This document shows, piece by piece, positions 1 to 7,268 of a DNA stretch of 10,631 nucleotides. The notes under the pieces were generated by a model. The model saw only the letters and a program-made list of their open reading frames with translations, was not told where the DNA came from and ran no database searches. Both the position numbers and the translations under genes were made by a program. Position 1 is the first letter of the stretch, and each line of letters starts with the position of its first letter. The DNA is from Acidobacteriota bacterium (GTDB lineage: Bacteria; Acidobacteriota; Terriglobia; Terriglobales; Acidobacteriaceae): the NCBI GenBank assembly GCA_021781255.1, contig JAJXXG010000905.1, forward strand, positions 1-10,631, written 5' to 3'.

Positions 1-2217
1 ACCCAGGGTTCCGCGCAGCCGTTCCTCGGCTGGCTGTGGGCAAGCTACAACACCATCACCAGCACGCTGTCGAACCCGTCGAACTCCGCCGCCATCAAGC
101 TGAGCGGCACCATCAATCCCAACCTGCTGATTGAATCCAGCATCAACTACGACGGCAACATCATCAACATCACCAACAGCGCGAACTCCAAACTGCCTGC
201 CGGCTGGAACGTGTCTCCGGTGGCCGCGAGCTTCAAGATTACGAGAAACTCGCTGCCCGGCGTCGGCTACCTCGGACCGTACGGAACGGCTGAAGACACC
301 GGCTCCGCGCCGTGGCACAACGCCGCTCAGGACTACGAGCCCAAGGTGGACGTTTCCTACACCATGGGCAAGCATGCCATGAAGTTCGGCTTCAGCTACA
401 ACCGCTACACGAAGAACCAGCAACTGTTCGGCGACCAGCAGGGCAACTACAGCTTTGGCCAGTTGAGCAACGACAGCTTGATGGATATCGCGATGGGCCT
501 TTCCACCGGCTACAGCCAGTTCCAGGCCACGCCCATCCGGCACTATGTGAACCAGACGCCCTCGGCCTATGTCATGGACAACTGGCACGTAACGCCGCGC
601 TTGAGCCTCCAGCTTGGCCTTCGTTATGACGCTCTGCCGCACGCCTGGGAGCGCAATAACCAGGTCGCCAACTTCAACCCAGCCGCCTATCTGCAGACCC
701 AGGCGCCGATCTGGACCAACACCGGCACCATCAACCCGAACAGCCAGTCCATTTCGACCGTCAACTCCGTGCAGTTCTACCTGAACGGCATGGGTCTTGC
801 CGGCCAGTATGGCTTCCCGCGCGGTCTGGTCAAGAACGATTACCAGACGTTGCAGCCTCGCGTGGGCTTCTCTGAGGACCTCTTCGGAAACGGCAAGACC
901 GTTCTCCGCGGCGGCTTCGGAACCTTCTTCGAGCGCTTGCAGGGTAACGACATTTACAACGCAGCCACGACCGCGCCGTTCGCCTACAACCTGGGCCTCG
1001 GCAATAACTCCTTCAGCTCCCCGGGATTCAACTGGGCGACGGGAACTTCGATTCAGGGCTTCCCGGTATTTGCAACCGGCGTGACCAACCTGGCGCAGGA
1101 CTATCGCGCGCCTGCTGTGGCAATGTTCAGCCTGGGCGTTCAGCGTGAGCTGGCTCCCTCGGTTGTCCTGGTCGTCCAGTACGTTGGCAACATGGCATGG
1201 CACCAGAACATCGAGCGCCCCCTCAACAACATCCCGATTACTGCCACCAGCATCAACCCGCTGACCGGCGCCACATCTGGCGCGGGACAGCAATACATCC
1301 GCTGCCTCGCGGGTGATACCGGTAACCACTACGGCGAATCCTCGAACGGCAAGGGCGATGGTCCGTACGACGCCGGTTGTAACCCCGGCTTCAGCCATCA
1401 GACCAACGGCATTCCCGTGTTCCCCGGTGGTTTCAACCAGTTCCGCACCTACCAGGGCTACACCGGAATTACGCAGCAGGAAAACACCACCAACGGCACC
1501 TACAACGGCTTCCAGACCGGCGTTCGCATCCAGAACCGCTGGGGTCTGAGCGGCGAAGTCGATTACACGTGGTCCCACGAAATCGATATCACCAGCTACG
1601 ACCTGAATACCGTTCCGAACCCCTACAACCTGAAGTACAACAAGGGCTCGGGCGCGCTGGATCGCCGCCAGATGTTGAACGCCAACTACATCTACCAACT
1701 GCCAATCTTCGCCAAGAGCAGCGGCCTGGCTCACTCGCTTATGGGTGGCTGGTCGATTGCCGGCACCGCGATCTTCGAAACTGGTTTGATCGCGACGCCG
1801 GGCATGTCGCTCAACTACGATCCGATCGGCCTCGGCGGCGGCTACTCCAACCGTCCGAACGTCAGCGGAAGGATGCGCTACCCCAAGAAGTTCAAGCAGT
1901 GGTTCGATACCACCATGTTCTCCTCCCCGACTCCTTCGTGGCTCGGCGGACCTAACCTCGGCTTCGGCAGCTCCGGCAAGGACTCGATTGTCGGACCGGG
2001 CCGTATCGACTTTACGACTTCGCTGTACAAGTCGTTTGCGATGACTGAGCGGGCGCACGTCGAGCTTCGCTTTGAATCGTTCAACACCTTCAACCACAGC
2101 GAGTGGAATGGGCTGAGCACGGCCTCTCCGCAATGGGCTGGAACCAACAACTTCGGTCAGGTCACGAGCGCATGGGATTCCCGTAAGCTCGAGCTTGGCG
2201 GCAAGTTCGTGTTCTAA
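1..2217 (+). CDS. TonB-dependent receptor, Oar-like, C-terminal part (5' end outside window)
   Basis: The frame is open from the first base, so the gene starts upstream; 738 residues are visible. It is the outer-membrane beta-barrel part of an Oar-like TonB-dependent receptor, a family that usually also has an N-terminal carboxypeptidase-regulatory-like domain and a plug, both out of view. Family marks are the strand pattern GKHAMKFGFSYNRY, the segment YVMDNWHVTPRLSLQLGLRYD, LQPRVGFSEDLFGNGKTVLRGG (in parts), FESFNTFNHSEWNG near the end, and a C-terminus LGGKFVF ending in Phe, as expected for outer-membrane insertion. Only two cysteines are visible (residues 435 and 460 of the visible part), in a Gly/Asn-rich stretch that looks like an extracellular loop, so a disulfide is possible. 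The substrate cannot be told; polysaccharide or oligosaccharide uptake is a common guess for the family. A strong terminator follows at once. Confidence 0.9.
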   Translation, partial: TQGSAQPFLGWLWASYNTITSTLSNPSNSAAIKLSGTINPNLLIESSINYDGNIINITNSANSKLPAGWNVSPVAASFKITRNSLPGVGYLGPYGTAEDTGSAPWHNAAQDYEPKVDVSYTMGKHAMKFGFSYNRYTKNQQLFGDQQGNYSFGQLSNDSLMDIAMGLSTGYSQFQATPIRHYVNQTPSAYVMDNWHVTPRLSLQLGLRYDALPHAWERNNQVANFNPAAYLQTQAPIWTNTGTINPNSQSISTVNSVQFYLNGMGLAGQYGFPRGLVKNDYQTLQPRVGFSEDLFGNGKTVLRGGFGTFFERLQGNDIYNAATTAPFAYNLGLGNNSFSSPGFNWATGTSIQGFPVFATGVTNLAQDYRAPAVAMFSLGVQRELAPSVVLVVQYVGNMAWHQNIERPLNNIPITATSINPLTGATSGAGQQYIRCLAGDTGNHYGESSNGKGDGPYDAGCNPGFSHQTNGIPVFPGGFNQFRTYQGYTGITQQENTTNGTYNGFQTGVRIQNRWGLSGEVDYTWSHEIDITSYDLNTVPNPYNLKYNKGSGALDRRQMLNANYIYQLPIFAKSSGLAHSLMGGWSIAGTAIFETGLIATPGMSLNYDPIGLGGGYSNRPNVSGRMRYPKKFKQWFDTTMFSSPTPSWLGGPNLGFGSSGKDSIVGPGRIDFTTSLYKSFAMTERAHVELRFESFNTFNHSEWNGLSTASPQWAGTNNFGQVTSAWDSRKLELGGKFVF

Positions 2218-2232
2218 GCCAACGCTTAACCG

Positions 2233-2269
2233 GGGCGCGGCGGGCCATCCCGCCGCGCCCTTTTTCTTT
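2233..2269 (+). terminator. Intrinsic terminator of the TonB receptor gene
   Basis: A perfect 12-bp GC-rich stem (2233-2244 pairs with 2249-2260) with a 4-nt loop CCAT is followed directly by TTTTTCTTT. It begins 15 bases after the receptor stop codon. It separates the receptor gene from the downstream TPR gene, so the latter probably has its own promoter. Confidence 0.95.
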
Positions 2270-2397
2270 GCCCGCGAATTCGCCCGCGAAAATTGCCTTC
2301 AGGGATTGTCTGGAGAGAAAATAAGAGAAGCAGGAGCGTCTCGCATCCGCGTTGCAATGCGAATCACTTCATGCCACAGGTTGTAGGCACGGTGCGG

Positions 2398-2404
2398 AAA
2401 GAGG
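2398..2404 (+). promoter_or_regulatory. Ribosome binding site deciding the GTG start of the TPR gene
   Basis: AAAGAGG lies 5 bases before GTG at 2410. The in-frame ATG codons further upstream (2293, 2371) lack a comparable site. They would also add a basic, polar extension in front of the signal peptide. Confidence 0.6.
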
Positions 2405-2409
2405 GTTGT

Positions 2410-3600
2410 GTGAGACGGGCTCGGATGTTGGGAATAGCCTTAGTGTGGATTGCCGCTGCAATGGGCGGCCATGCGCAAAGCCGAAAGGCTCCCGATCCCC
2501 GGCGGCAGGCGGCTTTGGCGCTGGAGCAGCAGGGCCGGAACTCCGAGGCTGAAACGGCGTGGCGGGCCTTTCTCAAGGATCATCCTTCCGACCCTGAGCC
2601 CTATGCGCATCTCGGCCTGCTGGAAGCGCGCCAGGAGCACTACAAGGAAGCAATCCCGCTTTACCGCAAAGCGCTCGCCCTGGGCCCGCAAATACCCAGC
2701 GTGCTGCTGAACCTTGGGCTCGCGCAGTTCAAGGGGGGTGAACTGAAAGAGTCGATTGCAACCTTCGAGCCGCTTCTTAAGCGCGAGCCCCCCGCCTCGC
2801 CCACCGCGCAGCAGCTTACTCTTTTGATCGGCATGGCTCACTATGGACTGGCCGAATATGCCGCCGCGGCCCCCTACCTGCAGCAGGCCGCAGAGAGCGA
2901 CCCGCACAGCCTGCCGCTGCTGCTGGCGCTGGCCCACAGCTATCTCTGGTCCAAGCAGTCGAGCCGCGTTCTCGATGTCTACAAGAAAATTCTCCTCATT
3001 AATCCCGATTCCGCCGAGGCGGACATGCTGGCCGGCGAAGCGCTCGACGAGATGCAAGACGATGAAGGTGCGATCGGGATGTTTCGCGCCGCTGTCAAGG
3101 CCAATCCCAACGAGCCGAACGCGCACTTCGGGCTGGGCTTTCTGTTGTGGACGCAGAAGCAATATCCCGAGGCGACGCGGGAATTCCAGGCCGAGCTGGC
3201 CAGCGATTCGAACCACGTGCAGGCGATGATCTATCTCGCCGATGTCGATGTGCAGATGAACCAGATGGCGGCCGCGCAGCCGCTTCTGGAGAAGGCCATC
3301 CGGCTGGACCCCTCGCTGGCCCTGGCCCATCTCGACCTGGGAATTGTCTACAGTCAGACCGGGCGCAACGAAGATGCATTGCGGGAACTGACCACGGCGG
3401 CAAAACTCACGCCCGACGACGTCAATGTCCACTGGAGGCTGGGTAGGCTTTATCGCACGATGGGCAGGAAAGACGAGGCCAAGGCCGAGTTTGACAAGGC
3501 CAGCAAACTCAACAAGGCCGCCGACGAGGACCTCTACAAGAAGATTGCCAACGGGGCAGCACATCCTCCGCCGGCAAAGGCCGCCCCTGCCGAAAAATAG
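2410..3600 (+). CDS. Secreted TPR-repeat protein
   Basis: With the GTG start the product is 396 residues. It begins with a signal peptide: basic RRAR, a hydrophobic core MLGIALVWIAAAMGG, and a likely cleavage after HA before QS (about residue 22), so export to the periplasm is expected. The rest is almost entirely tetratricopeptide repeats of about 34 residues. Clear units include AHLGLLEARQEHYKEAIPLYRKAL, NLGLAQFKGGELKESIATF, AHFGLGFLLWTQKQYPEATREF, AHLDLGIVYSQTGRNEDALREL and WRLGRLYRTMGRKDEAKAEF. The tail is Ala/Pro/Lys-rich. TPR arrays bind peptides or partner proteins; no catalytic domain is present. It lies 192 bp after an Oar-like receptor, so a periplasmic partner role is possible but unproven. 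An in-frame ATG at 2371 is the alternative start. The stop lies only 3 bp from the converging small gene, and I see no terminator between them. Confidence 0.85.
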   Translation: MRRARMLGIALVWIAAAMGGHAQSRKAPDPRRQAALALEQQGRNSEAETAWRAFLKDHPSDPEPYAHLGLLEARQEHYKEAIPLYRKALALGPQIPSVLLNLGLAQFKGGELKESIATFEPLLKREPPASPTAQQLTLLIGMAHYGLAEYAAAAPYLQQAAESDPHSLPLLLALAHSYLWSKQSSRVLDVYKKILLINPDSAEADMLAGEALDEMQDDEGAIGMFRAAVKANPNEPNAHFGLGFLLWTQKQYPEATREFQAELASDSNHVQAMIYLADVDVQMNQMAAAQPLLEKAIRLDPSLALAHLDLGIVYSQTGRNEDALRELTTAAKLTPDDVNVHWRLGRLYRTMGRKDEAKAEFDKASKLNKAADEDLYKKIANGAAHPPPAKAAPAEK

Positions 3601-3603
3601 TTT

Positions 3604-3798
3604 TCAGCTTCGATGAGCATGCTCGCCGCTGGCTCTCTCATGCGCCAGCATGAGGGCGAGAGCCTTCTCCGGGCACAGGTGCTCGACTTCCTCCACTTCC
3701 AGTTCCTCTGGAGTTTCAACAGCCGAGGCCACCGTCATAAAGCAGTAGAGGCAGCGCGTATTGTAGGTGCCATTGTCATTTTGAGTGCGACTGAACAT
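3604..3798 (-). CDS. Small protein with CxxC...HxC zinc-site pattern
   Basis: The product is 64 residues from the ATG at 3798. This start is chosen because GGAGG lies 8 bases upstream; the longer in-frame reading from 3852 has 18 extra residues whose DNA contains the ribosome binding site. The visible pattern is C16-LY-C19, then 20 residues, then H40-L-C42, consistent with a single zinc-binding site. An acidic stretch (TPEELEVEEVE) lies between the two halves, and a His-containing tail (GEHAHRS) ends the protein. There is no signal peptide or membrane segment, so it is probably cytoplasmic. I recall similar small Cys-containing proteins in acidobacteria but cannot name a family. It converges on the TPR gene. 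Function unknown. Confidence 0.65.
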   Translation of the reverse strand: MFSRTQNDNGTYNTRCLYCFMTVASAVETPEELEVEEVEHLCPEKALALMLAHERASGEHAHRS

Positions 3799-3800
3799 AT

Positions 3801-3811
3801 CTCCTACCTCC
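3801..3811 (-). promoter_or_regulatory. Strong ribosome binding site of the small zinc-site protein
   Basis: Read on the minus strand, GGAGGTAGGAG stands just before the ATG at 3798. GGAGG (3807-3811) is 8 bases away. This near-ideal Shine-Dalgarno sequence fixes the start and is the best evidence that this short gene is translated. Confidence 0.75.
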
Positions 3812-3920
3812 GGCGCGAAAGATTTTCCGATAGTACTCAACAACAAGCGCACGGAAAGTGAGCGGCGTCACTCATTTGTGTGAGCCAGCACCATGGCATG
3901 AATCAGGCCGGGAGAAATAG

Positions 3921-4193
3921 CTATAACTTGACGTTCTGGCTAGCCTCGCGGCGCACCTGCCAGCAGGGGCTCAGCGCGCCCTGAGGAAACAGCGAGATGG
4001 AGCAGGTAACTTCCACTGAGCCGAGATAGTCGAACTCCTGCTTGTTTCCCTTCAGCGGGACAGTCAGATAGCGGTTCACGGTGATCTTCGACGTCGGCGA
4101 GCCGCGTAGACGGAAGATTGCCCAATCGCCAATGTAGACGGCAATAAAACATGCCACCGAAATCAGAATCAACCTTTGCAGCCAGCGTTTCAT
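3921..4193 (-). CDS. Small membrane-anchored protein of unknown function
   Basis: The product is 90 residues. The N-terminus MKRWLQR is basic and is followed by a hydrophobic segment (about residues 8-21, LILISVACFIAVYI), acting as a signal anchor or uncleaved signal peptide. The rest would lie on the outer face of the inner membrane. The soluble part contains TVNRYLTVPLKGNKQEFDYLG and two cysteines, C64 and C77, which could form a disulfide in the periplasm. The ribosome site is weak (GAGG 4 bases before ATG). I do not recognise the family with certainty, though comparable short proteins occur in Terriglobia. It lies 85 bp downstream of arsR on the same strand and might be co-transcribed with it, but nothing in the protein points to arsenic. 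The reading frame matches its composition better than the opposite-strand frames. Confidence 0.65.
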   Translation of the reverse strand: MKRWLQRLILISVACFIAVYIGDWAIFRLRGSPTSKITVNRYLTVPLKGNKQEFDYLGSVEVTCSISLFPQGALSPCWQVRREASQNVKL

Positions 4194-4278
4194 CCAGCCT
4201 CGCCCTTCAGTGAGCAGCGCACTCTTCCTTCAGACCAATGCGTCTTGCTTTAGCGTATCTGAATTGTGTCACTGCAGG

Positions 4279-4713
4279 CTAAGGATGCAGAGGGGATCCG
4301 CCCAGCGAGGGAAGCAGGACCGGGGGCGGTGCGCCCTGCGGAACCACCAGCCGCTGCGGTGCGCAGCAAGCGCGATGCAGCCGGGCCAGATCGGCTTGCA
4401 TCTGCTTGTCTTCCCGCAGCGAAGCAAGCACCGCGGCAAGAATCGGGGCCGACCCCGCAGCCGGCCCCGCATCGGGGGGCGCGCTGATGCGGTAATGCAT
4501 CCACTTGCCCTCGCGCCGCGCTGCAACAATGCCCGCCTTGCGCAGGTAAGCAAGGTGACGCGAGATCTTCGGCTGACTCTGGCGTAGAACATCGACAAAG
4601 TAACAGACGCATACCTCGCGGCCGGCCATCAGGTTCAGCAGGCGCAGCCGGGTCGTATCGGCCAGCGCCGAGAAGAGACGAGCGAGATCGGCTGATTTTG
4701 AGCTTTGCCTCAT
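4279..4713 (-). CDS. arsR: ArsR-family arsenite-responsive repressor
   Basis: The product is 144 residues. It has the winged-helix fold of SmtB/ArsR repressors: LARLFSALADTTRLRLLNLM, then the metal-site motif EVCVCYF (C35, C37), the recognition helix SQPKISRHLAYLRKAGIV, and the wing REGKWMHYRI. The CxC in the DNA-binding region is the classic arsenite site; the third cysteine of the R773-type ELCVCDLC motif is absent here. A C-terminal pair, C116-C117, could complete or supplement the site. The last 20 or so residues are Pro/Gly-rich. I chose the ATG at 4713 because helix 1 begins just after it. Starts at 4773 or 4797 are open but would read through the operator and promoter and add residues unlike the family. 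It is divergent from arsM and presumably represses both directions. Confidence 0.9.
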   Translation of the reverse strand: MRQSSKSADLARLFSALADTTRLRLLNLMAGREVCVCYFVDVLRQSQPKISRHLAYLRKAGIVAARREGKWMHYRISAPPDAGPAAGSAPILAAVLASLREDKQMQADLARLHRACCAPQRLVVPQGAPPPVLLPSLGGSPLHP

Positions 4714-4719
4714 GAGGGT

Positions 4720-4725
4720 ATTGTA
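4720..4725 (-). promoter_or_regulatory. Possible -10 element for arsR, leaderless arrangement
   Basis: On the minus strand TACAAT ends 6 bases before the arsR ATG at 4713. A -10 box in that position would start transcription at or very near the A of the ATG. No Shine-Dalgarno sequence precedes the ATG, which fits a leaderless mRNA. No good -35 box is visible at the right distance, so the call is tentative. Confidence 0.35.
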
Positions 4726-4731
4726 TACGGA

Positions 4732-4760
4732 TTGACAAATATGAGAGCGCTCAATATATT
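4732..4760 (+). promoter_or_regulatory. Sigma70-type promoter of arsM-arsC-acr3
   Basis: TTGACA (4732-4737, full consensus) and TATATT (4755-4760, 5 of 6) are separated by exactly 17 bp. Transcription should begin around 4766-4768, giving a leader of about 20 bases with GAGGAG (4776-4781) 6 bases before the arsM ATG. This is the strongest promoter-like sequence in the window. Confidence 0.85.
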
Positions 4761-4762
4761 TG
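4736..4762. promoter_or_regulatory. Probable ArsR operator (inverted repeat in the ars promoter)
   Basis: CAAATAT (4736-4742) and ATATTTG (4756-4762) are exact reverse complements separated by 13 bp, with an 8-bp palindrome GAGCGCTC (4745-4752) between them. The arms cover the end of the -35 box and most of the -10 box. A bound ArsR dimer would therefore block polymerase. The AT-rich dyad fits the family; occupancy by this ArsR is inference. Confidence 0.7.
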
Positions 4763-4787
4763 CTTAAGCGCATGTGAGGAGCCCTTG

Positions 4788-5624
4788 ATGGACACAAAGA
4801 CCGTGGTTCAGGAAAAATATGGCGCGGCTGCGCGGCATGTGAAAGATAACAGCGAGGCTGCGTGCTGCAATCCGGCGTTCAGTTGCTGCGATCCAATCAC
4901 CACCAACTTGTACGACGAGGCCGAGAAGAGCGGCCTTCCGGCAACCGCCGTACTTGCGTCCCTAGGCTGCGGCAATCCCACGGCATTGATTGAGCTGAAG
5001 CCGGGTGAGACGGTGCTGGACCTCGGCTCGGGCGGCGGCATCGATGTGTTGCTTTCTGCCAGGCGCGTAGGACCAACCGGCAAAGCCTACGGGCTCGACA
5101 TGACGGACGACATGCTTGCCCTGGCCCGCGAAAATCAGCGGCAGGCCGGCGCAGAGAATGTTGAGTTTCTCAAAGGCGAAATCGAGAACATCCCTCTGCC
5201 CGAAGGATCTGTGGACGTTGTGATCTCCAACTGCGTCATCAATCTTTCCGCGGACAAGGAGCGCGTGCTGCGCGAGGCGTTTCGCGTTCTCAAGCCTGGC
5301 GGTCGCTTTGCGGTGTCGGATGTGGTGGCGCGCGGCGAAGTGCCCGCGGAGGTGCGCCGGAGCATGGAACTGTGGGTAGGCTGCATTGCGGGCGCGCTTG
5401 AAGAGACGGAGTACATGGCCAAGCTGGAGAAGGCAGGATTCACTGGCATTGCAGTCGAGCCAACGCGCGTGTACAGCATTGAAGATGCGCGGGTCTTTCT
5501 GCAAGACGCGGGCGTGGATGTGGACGCCATCGCTCCGCTGGCCGAGGGCAAGCTGATGAGCGCCTTTGTGCGCGCAACCAAACCTGCCGCGCCATGCTGC
5601 GGGGCGAAGTGCAACTGCAACTGA
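4788..5624 (+). CDS. arsM: Arsenite S-adenosylmethionine methyltransferase
   Basis: The product is 278 residues, a usual size for bacterial ArsM. It transfers methyl groups from SAM to arsenite, giving methylated and finally volatile arsenicals, in the cytoplasm. The signature SLGCGNPTA (C61) precedes the SAM-binding motif [14 protein letters not shown] (residues 76-89) and [17 protein letters not shown] carries C149 and [11 protein letters not shown] carries C199; C61, C149 and C199 match the three arsenite-binding cysteines of characterised ArsM enzymes. Extra cysteines are C26-C27 and C33-C34 near the N-terminus and a C-terminal tail CCGAKCNC (270-277). The ATG at 4788 has GAGGAG at a 6-base spacing; a TTG one codon earlier (4785) is the alternative. 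It is first in the operon, and arsC follows after 15 bp. Confidence 0.95.
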   Translation: MDTKTVVQEKYGAAARHVKDNSEAACCNPAFSCCDPITTNLYDEAEKSGLPATAVLASLGCGNPTALIELKPGETVLDLGSGGGIDVLLSARRVGPTGKAYGLDMTDDMLALARENQRQAGAENVEFLKGEIENIPLPEGSVDVVISNCVINLSADKERVLREAFRVLKPGGRFAVSDVVARGEVPAEVRRSMELWVGCIAGALEETEYMAKLEKAGFTGIAVEPTRVYSIEDARVFLQDAGVDVDAIAPLAEGKLMSAFVRATKPAAPCCGAKCNCN

Positions 5625-5639
5625 CAGGAGCAGAGCAGA

Positions 5640-6146
5640 TTGGCGACCTTGCAGAGACCGTATAACGTCCTGGTGCTGTGCACCGGCAATTCAGCGCGCA
5701 GCATCATGGGTGAGGCGCTGCTTAACACGCTCGGCGCGGGGCGCTTCAAGGCCTACAGCGCAGGCAGCCACCCCAGTGGGCGCGTGAATCCATTCGCCAT
5801 TGAACAGGTGCAGGCGCTGGGTTACGCGACCGGGCAACTGTGCAGCAAGAGCTGGGACGAGTTCGCCGCGCCCGGCGCGCCGCAAATGGACTTTGTGGTG
5901 ACGGTCTGTGACAGCGCAGCGGGCGAGGTGTGCCCGGTGTGGCCCGGCCATCCGGTCACGGCACACTGGGGCTTTCCTGACCCGGCAGCAGTGGAGGGCA
6001 GCGATGAGGAAAAGCGCGCCGCATTTGCGCGCACGCTGCAGCAGATTCGCACCCGCGTGCAGCTGTTCTTGAGTTTGCCGCTGGAGTCGCTCGATAGAAT
6101 GACGATTGAAACGCGGATGCGCTCCATCGGCCACGAGCCGCTGTAA
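5640..6146 (+). CDS. arsC: Arsenate reductase, low-molecular-weight phosphatase type
   Basis: The product is 168 residues and starts with TTG; AGGAG lies 9 bases upstream and no better start is near. It reduces arsenate to arsenite in the cytoplasm. The phosphatase-like loop CTGNSARS (nucleophile C14, R20) sits at the N-terminus. VTVCDSAAGEVC supplies C90 and C98, matching the two relay cysteines of the thioredoxin-coupled ArsC family. HWGFPDPA is the conserved segment with the general-acid Asp. The spacing between the relay cysteines is 8 positions, against 7 in the Staphylococcus aureus pI258 enzyme. The reductant (thioredoxin or a low-molecular-weight thiol) cannot be decided from this. 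It lies between arsM and acr3 with gaps of 15 and 24 bp, so one transcript is likely. Confidence 0.93.
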   Translation: MATLQRPYNVLVLCTGNSARSIMGEALLNTLGAGRFKAYSAGSHPSGRVNPFAIEQVQALGYATGQLCSKSWDEFAAPGAPQMDFVVTVCDSAAGEVCPVWPGHPVTAHWGFPDPAAVEGSDEEKRAAFARTLQQIRTRVQLFLSLPLESLDRMTIETRMRSIGHEPL

Positions 6147-6170
6147 GCACTTCGAGACAGGAGAGGCAGA

Positions 6171-7268
6171 ATGCAACCTGAGGCAGAGATCTGCTGCCCA
6201 ACCCCTTTGCCGGGCCGCGCTGCACGGCTTTCGTTTATCGACCGCTACCTCACGCTCTGGATCTTTCTCGCCATGGCCGTGGGCGTGGCGCTGGGGCGTT
6301 TTGTGCCGGCGGTGCCAGCGTTCATTCAGCGCTTCCAGGCGGGCACAACCAACATCCCCATCGCTGTCGGGCTGATTCTGATGATGTATCCGCCGCTGGC
6401 CAAGGTGCAGTATGAGCGCCTTGGCGAGGTCTTTCGCAACCGCAAGGTGCTGGGCCTCTCGCTGGTGCAGAACTGGGTGATTGGGCCGGTGTTGATGTTT
6501 GCGCTTGCGGTCATTTTTCTGCGCAACTACCCGGAGTACAGAACCGGCTTGATCCTCATCGGCCTCGCGCGCTGCATCGCCATGGTGATTGTGTGGAACG
6601 AACTGGCGAAGGGCGATACGGACTATGCCGCTGGGTTGGTGGCCTTCAACAGCGTCTTCCAGGTGCTGTTTTACAGCGTCTATGCGTGGTTCTTTCTTGC
6701 CGTGCTGCCGCCGCTCGTCGGTCTGCACAGCGTGGTGGTGGATATCCGCATGAGCCAGATTGCGGAGAGTGTTTCCATTTATCTCGGCATTCCGTTCCTG
6801 GCGGGCATGCTGACGCGTTTTGTGCTGGTGAGGGCGAAGGGGCGCGACTGGTACCAGAAGAGCTTTGTGCCCACGATCAGCCCTCTCACGCTGACGGCGC
6901 TGCTGTTCACGATTGTGGTGATGTTCAGCCTGAAGGGCAACCTGATTGTGCAGTTGCCGCTGGACGTGCTGCGCATCGCCGTGCCGCTGCTCATTTATTT
7001 CGTCGCCATGTTTTTTGTCAGCTTCTGGATGGGGCGCAAGGTGGGCGCGGATTACTCGAAGTCGGCGACGCTTTCCTTCACGGCTGCCAGCAACAACTTC
7101 GAGCTGGCGATTGCGGTCGCGGTCGCGGTTTTCGGGCTCAACTCCGGTGCGGCTTTTGCTGCGGTGATTGGCCCGCTGGTCGAGGTGCCCGCGCTCATCC
7201 TGCTGGTGCAGGTGGCGCTGTGGCTGCAAAGGCGATGGTTTACGCCGATTTCGGCTGTTGAAGGTTGA
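6171..7268 (+). CDS. acr3: Arsenite efflux permease, Acr3 family
   Basis: The product is 365 residues with about ten hydrophobic segments, typical of Acr3 (bile acid/arsenite/riboflavin transporter superfamily). It exports arsenite across the inner membrane using the proton gradient. Family motifs are [46 protein letters not shown] with the essential cysteine (C135), and [19 protein letters not shown] with the conserved glutamate (E311). These correspond to the Cys and Glu required in characterised Acr3 proteins. The cytoplasmic N-terminus carries an extra adjacent pair, C8-C9 (EICCP). The ATG has AGGAG 7 bases upstream. It is last in the operon, before a hairpin at 7281-7310. It is unrelated to the ArsB family despite the shared role. 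Confidence 0.95.
   Translation: MQPEAEICCPTPLPGRAARLSFIDRYLTLWIFLAMAVGVALGRFVPAVPAFIQRFQAGTTNIPIAVGLILMMYPPLAKVQYERLGEVFRNRKVLGLSLVQNWVIGPVLMFALAVIFLRNYPEYRTGLILIGLARCIAMVIVWNELAKGDTDYAAGLVAFNSVFQVLFYSVYAWFFLAVLPPLVGLHSVVVDIRMSQIAESVSIYLGIPFLAGMLTRFVLVRAKGRDWYQKSFVPTISPLTLTALLFTIVVMFSLKGNLIVQLPLDVLRIAVPLLIYFVAMFFVSFWMGRKVGADYSKSATLSFTAASNNFELAIAVAVAVFGLNSGAAFAAVIGPLVEVPALILLVQVALWLQRRWFTPISAVEG

Noticed and set aside
2270..2290. 9-bp direct repeat GCCCGCGAA, two copies 12 bp apart
   Set aside because: Short, GC-rich and downstream of a terminator; it has no partner elements and could arise by chance.
2440..3564. 374-codon open frame antisense to the TPR gene
   Set aside because: It mirrors the TPR codon pattern, has no domain or ribosome site, and the plus strand carries clear repeats and a signal peptide.
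3613..3861. 82-codon plus-strand frame over the small zinc-site gene
   Set aside because: It has no ribosome site or motif. The minus-strand reading has a strong Shine-Dalgarno and a Cys/His pattern.
3857..3875. Small dyad AGTGA...TCACT upstream of the zinc-site gene
   Set aside because: The stem is only 5 bp with no U-tract and no promoter in register, so it is too weak to call an operator or terminator.
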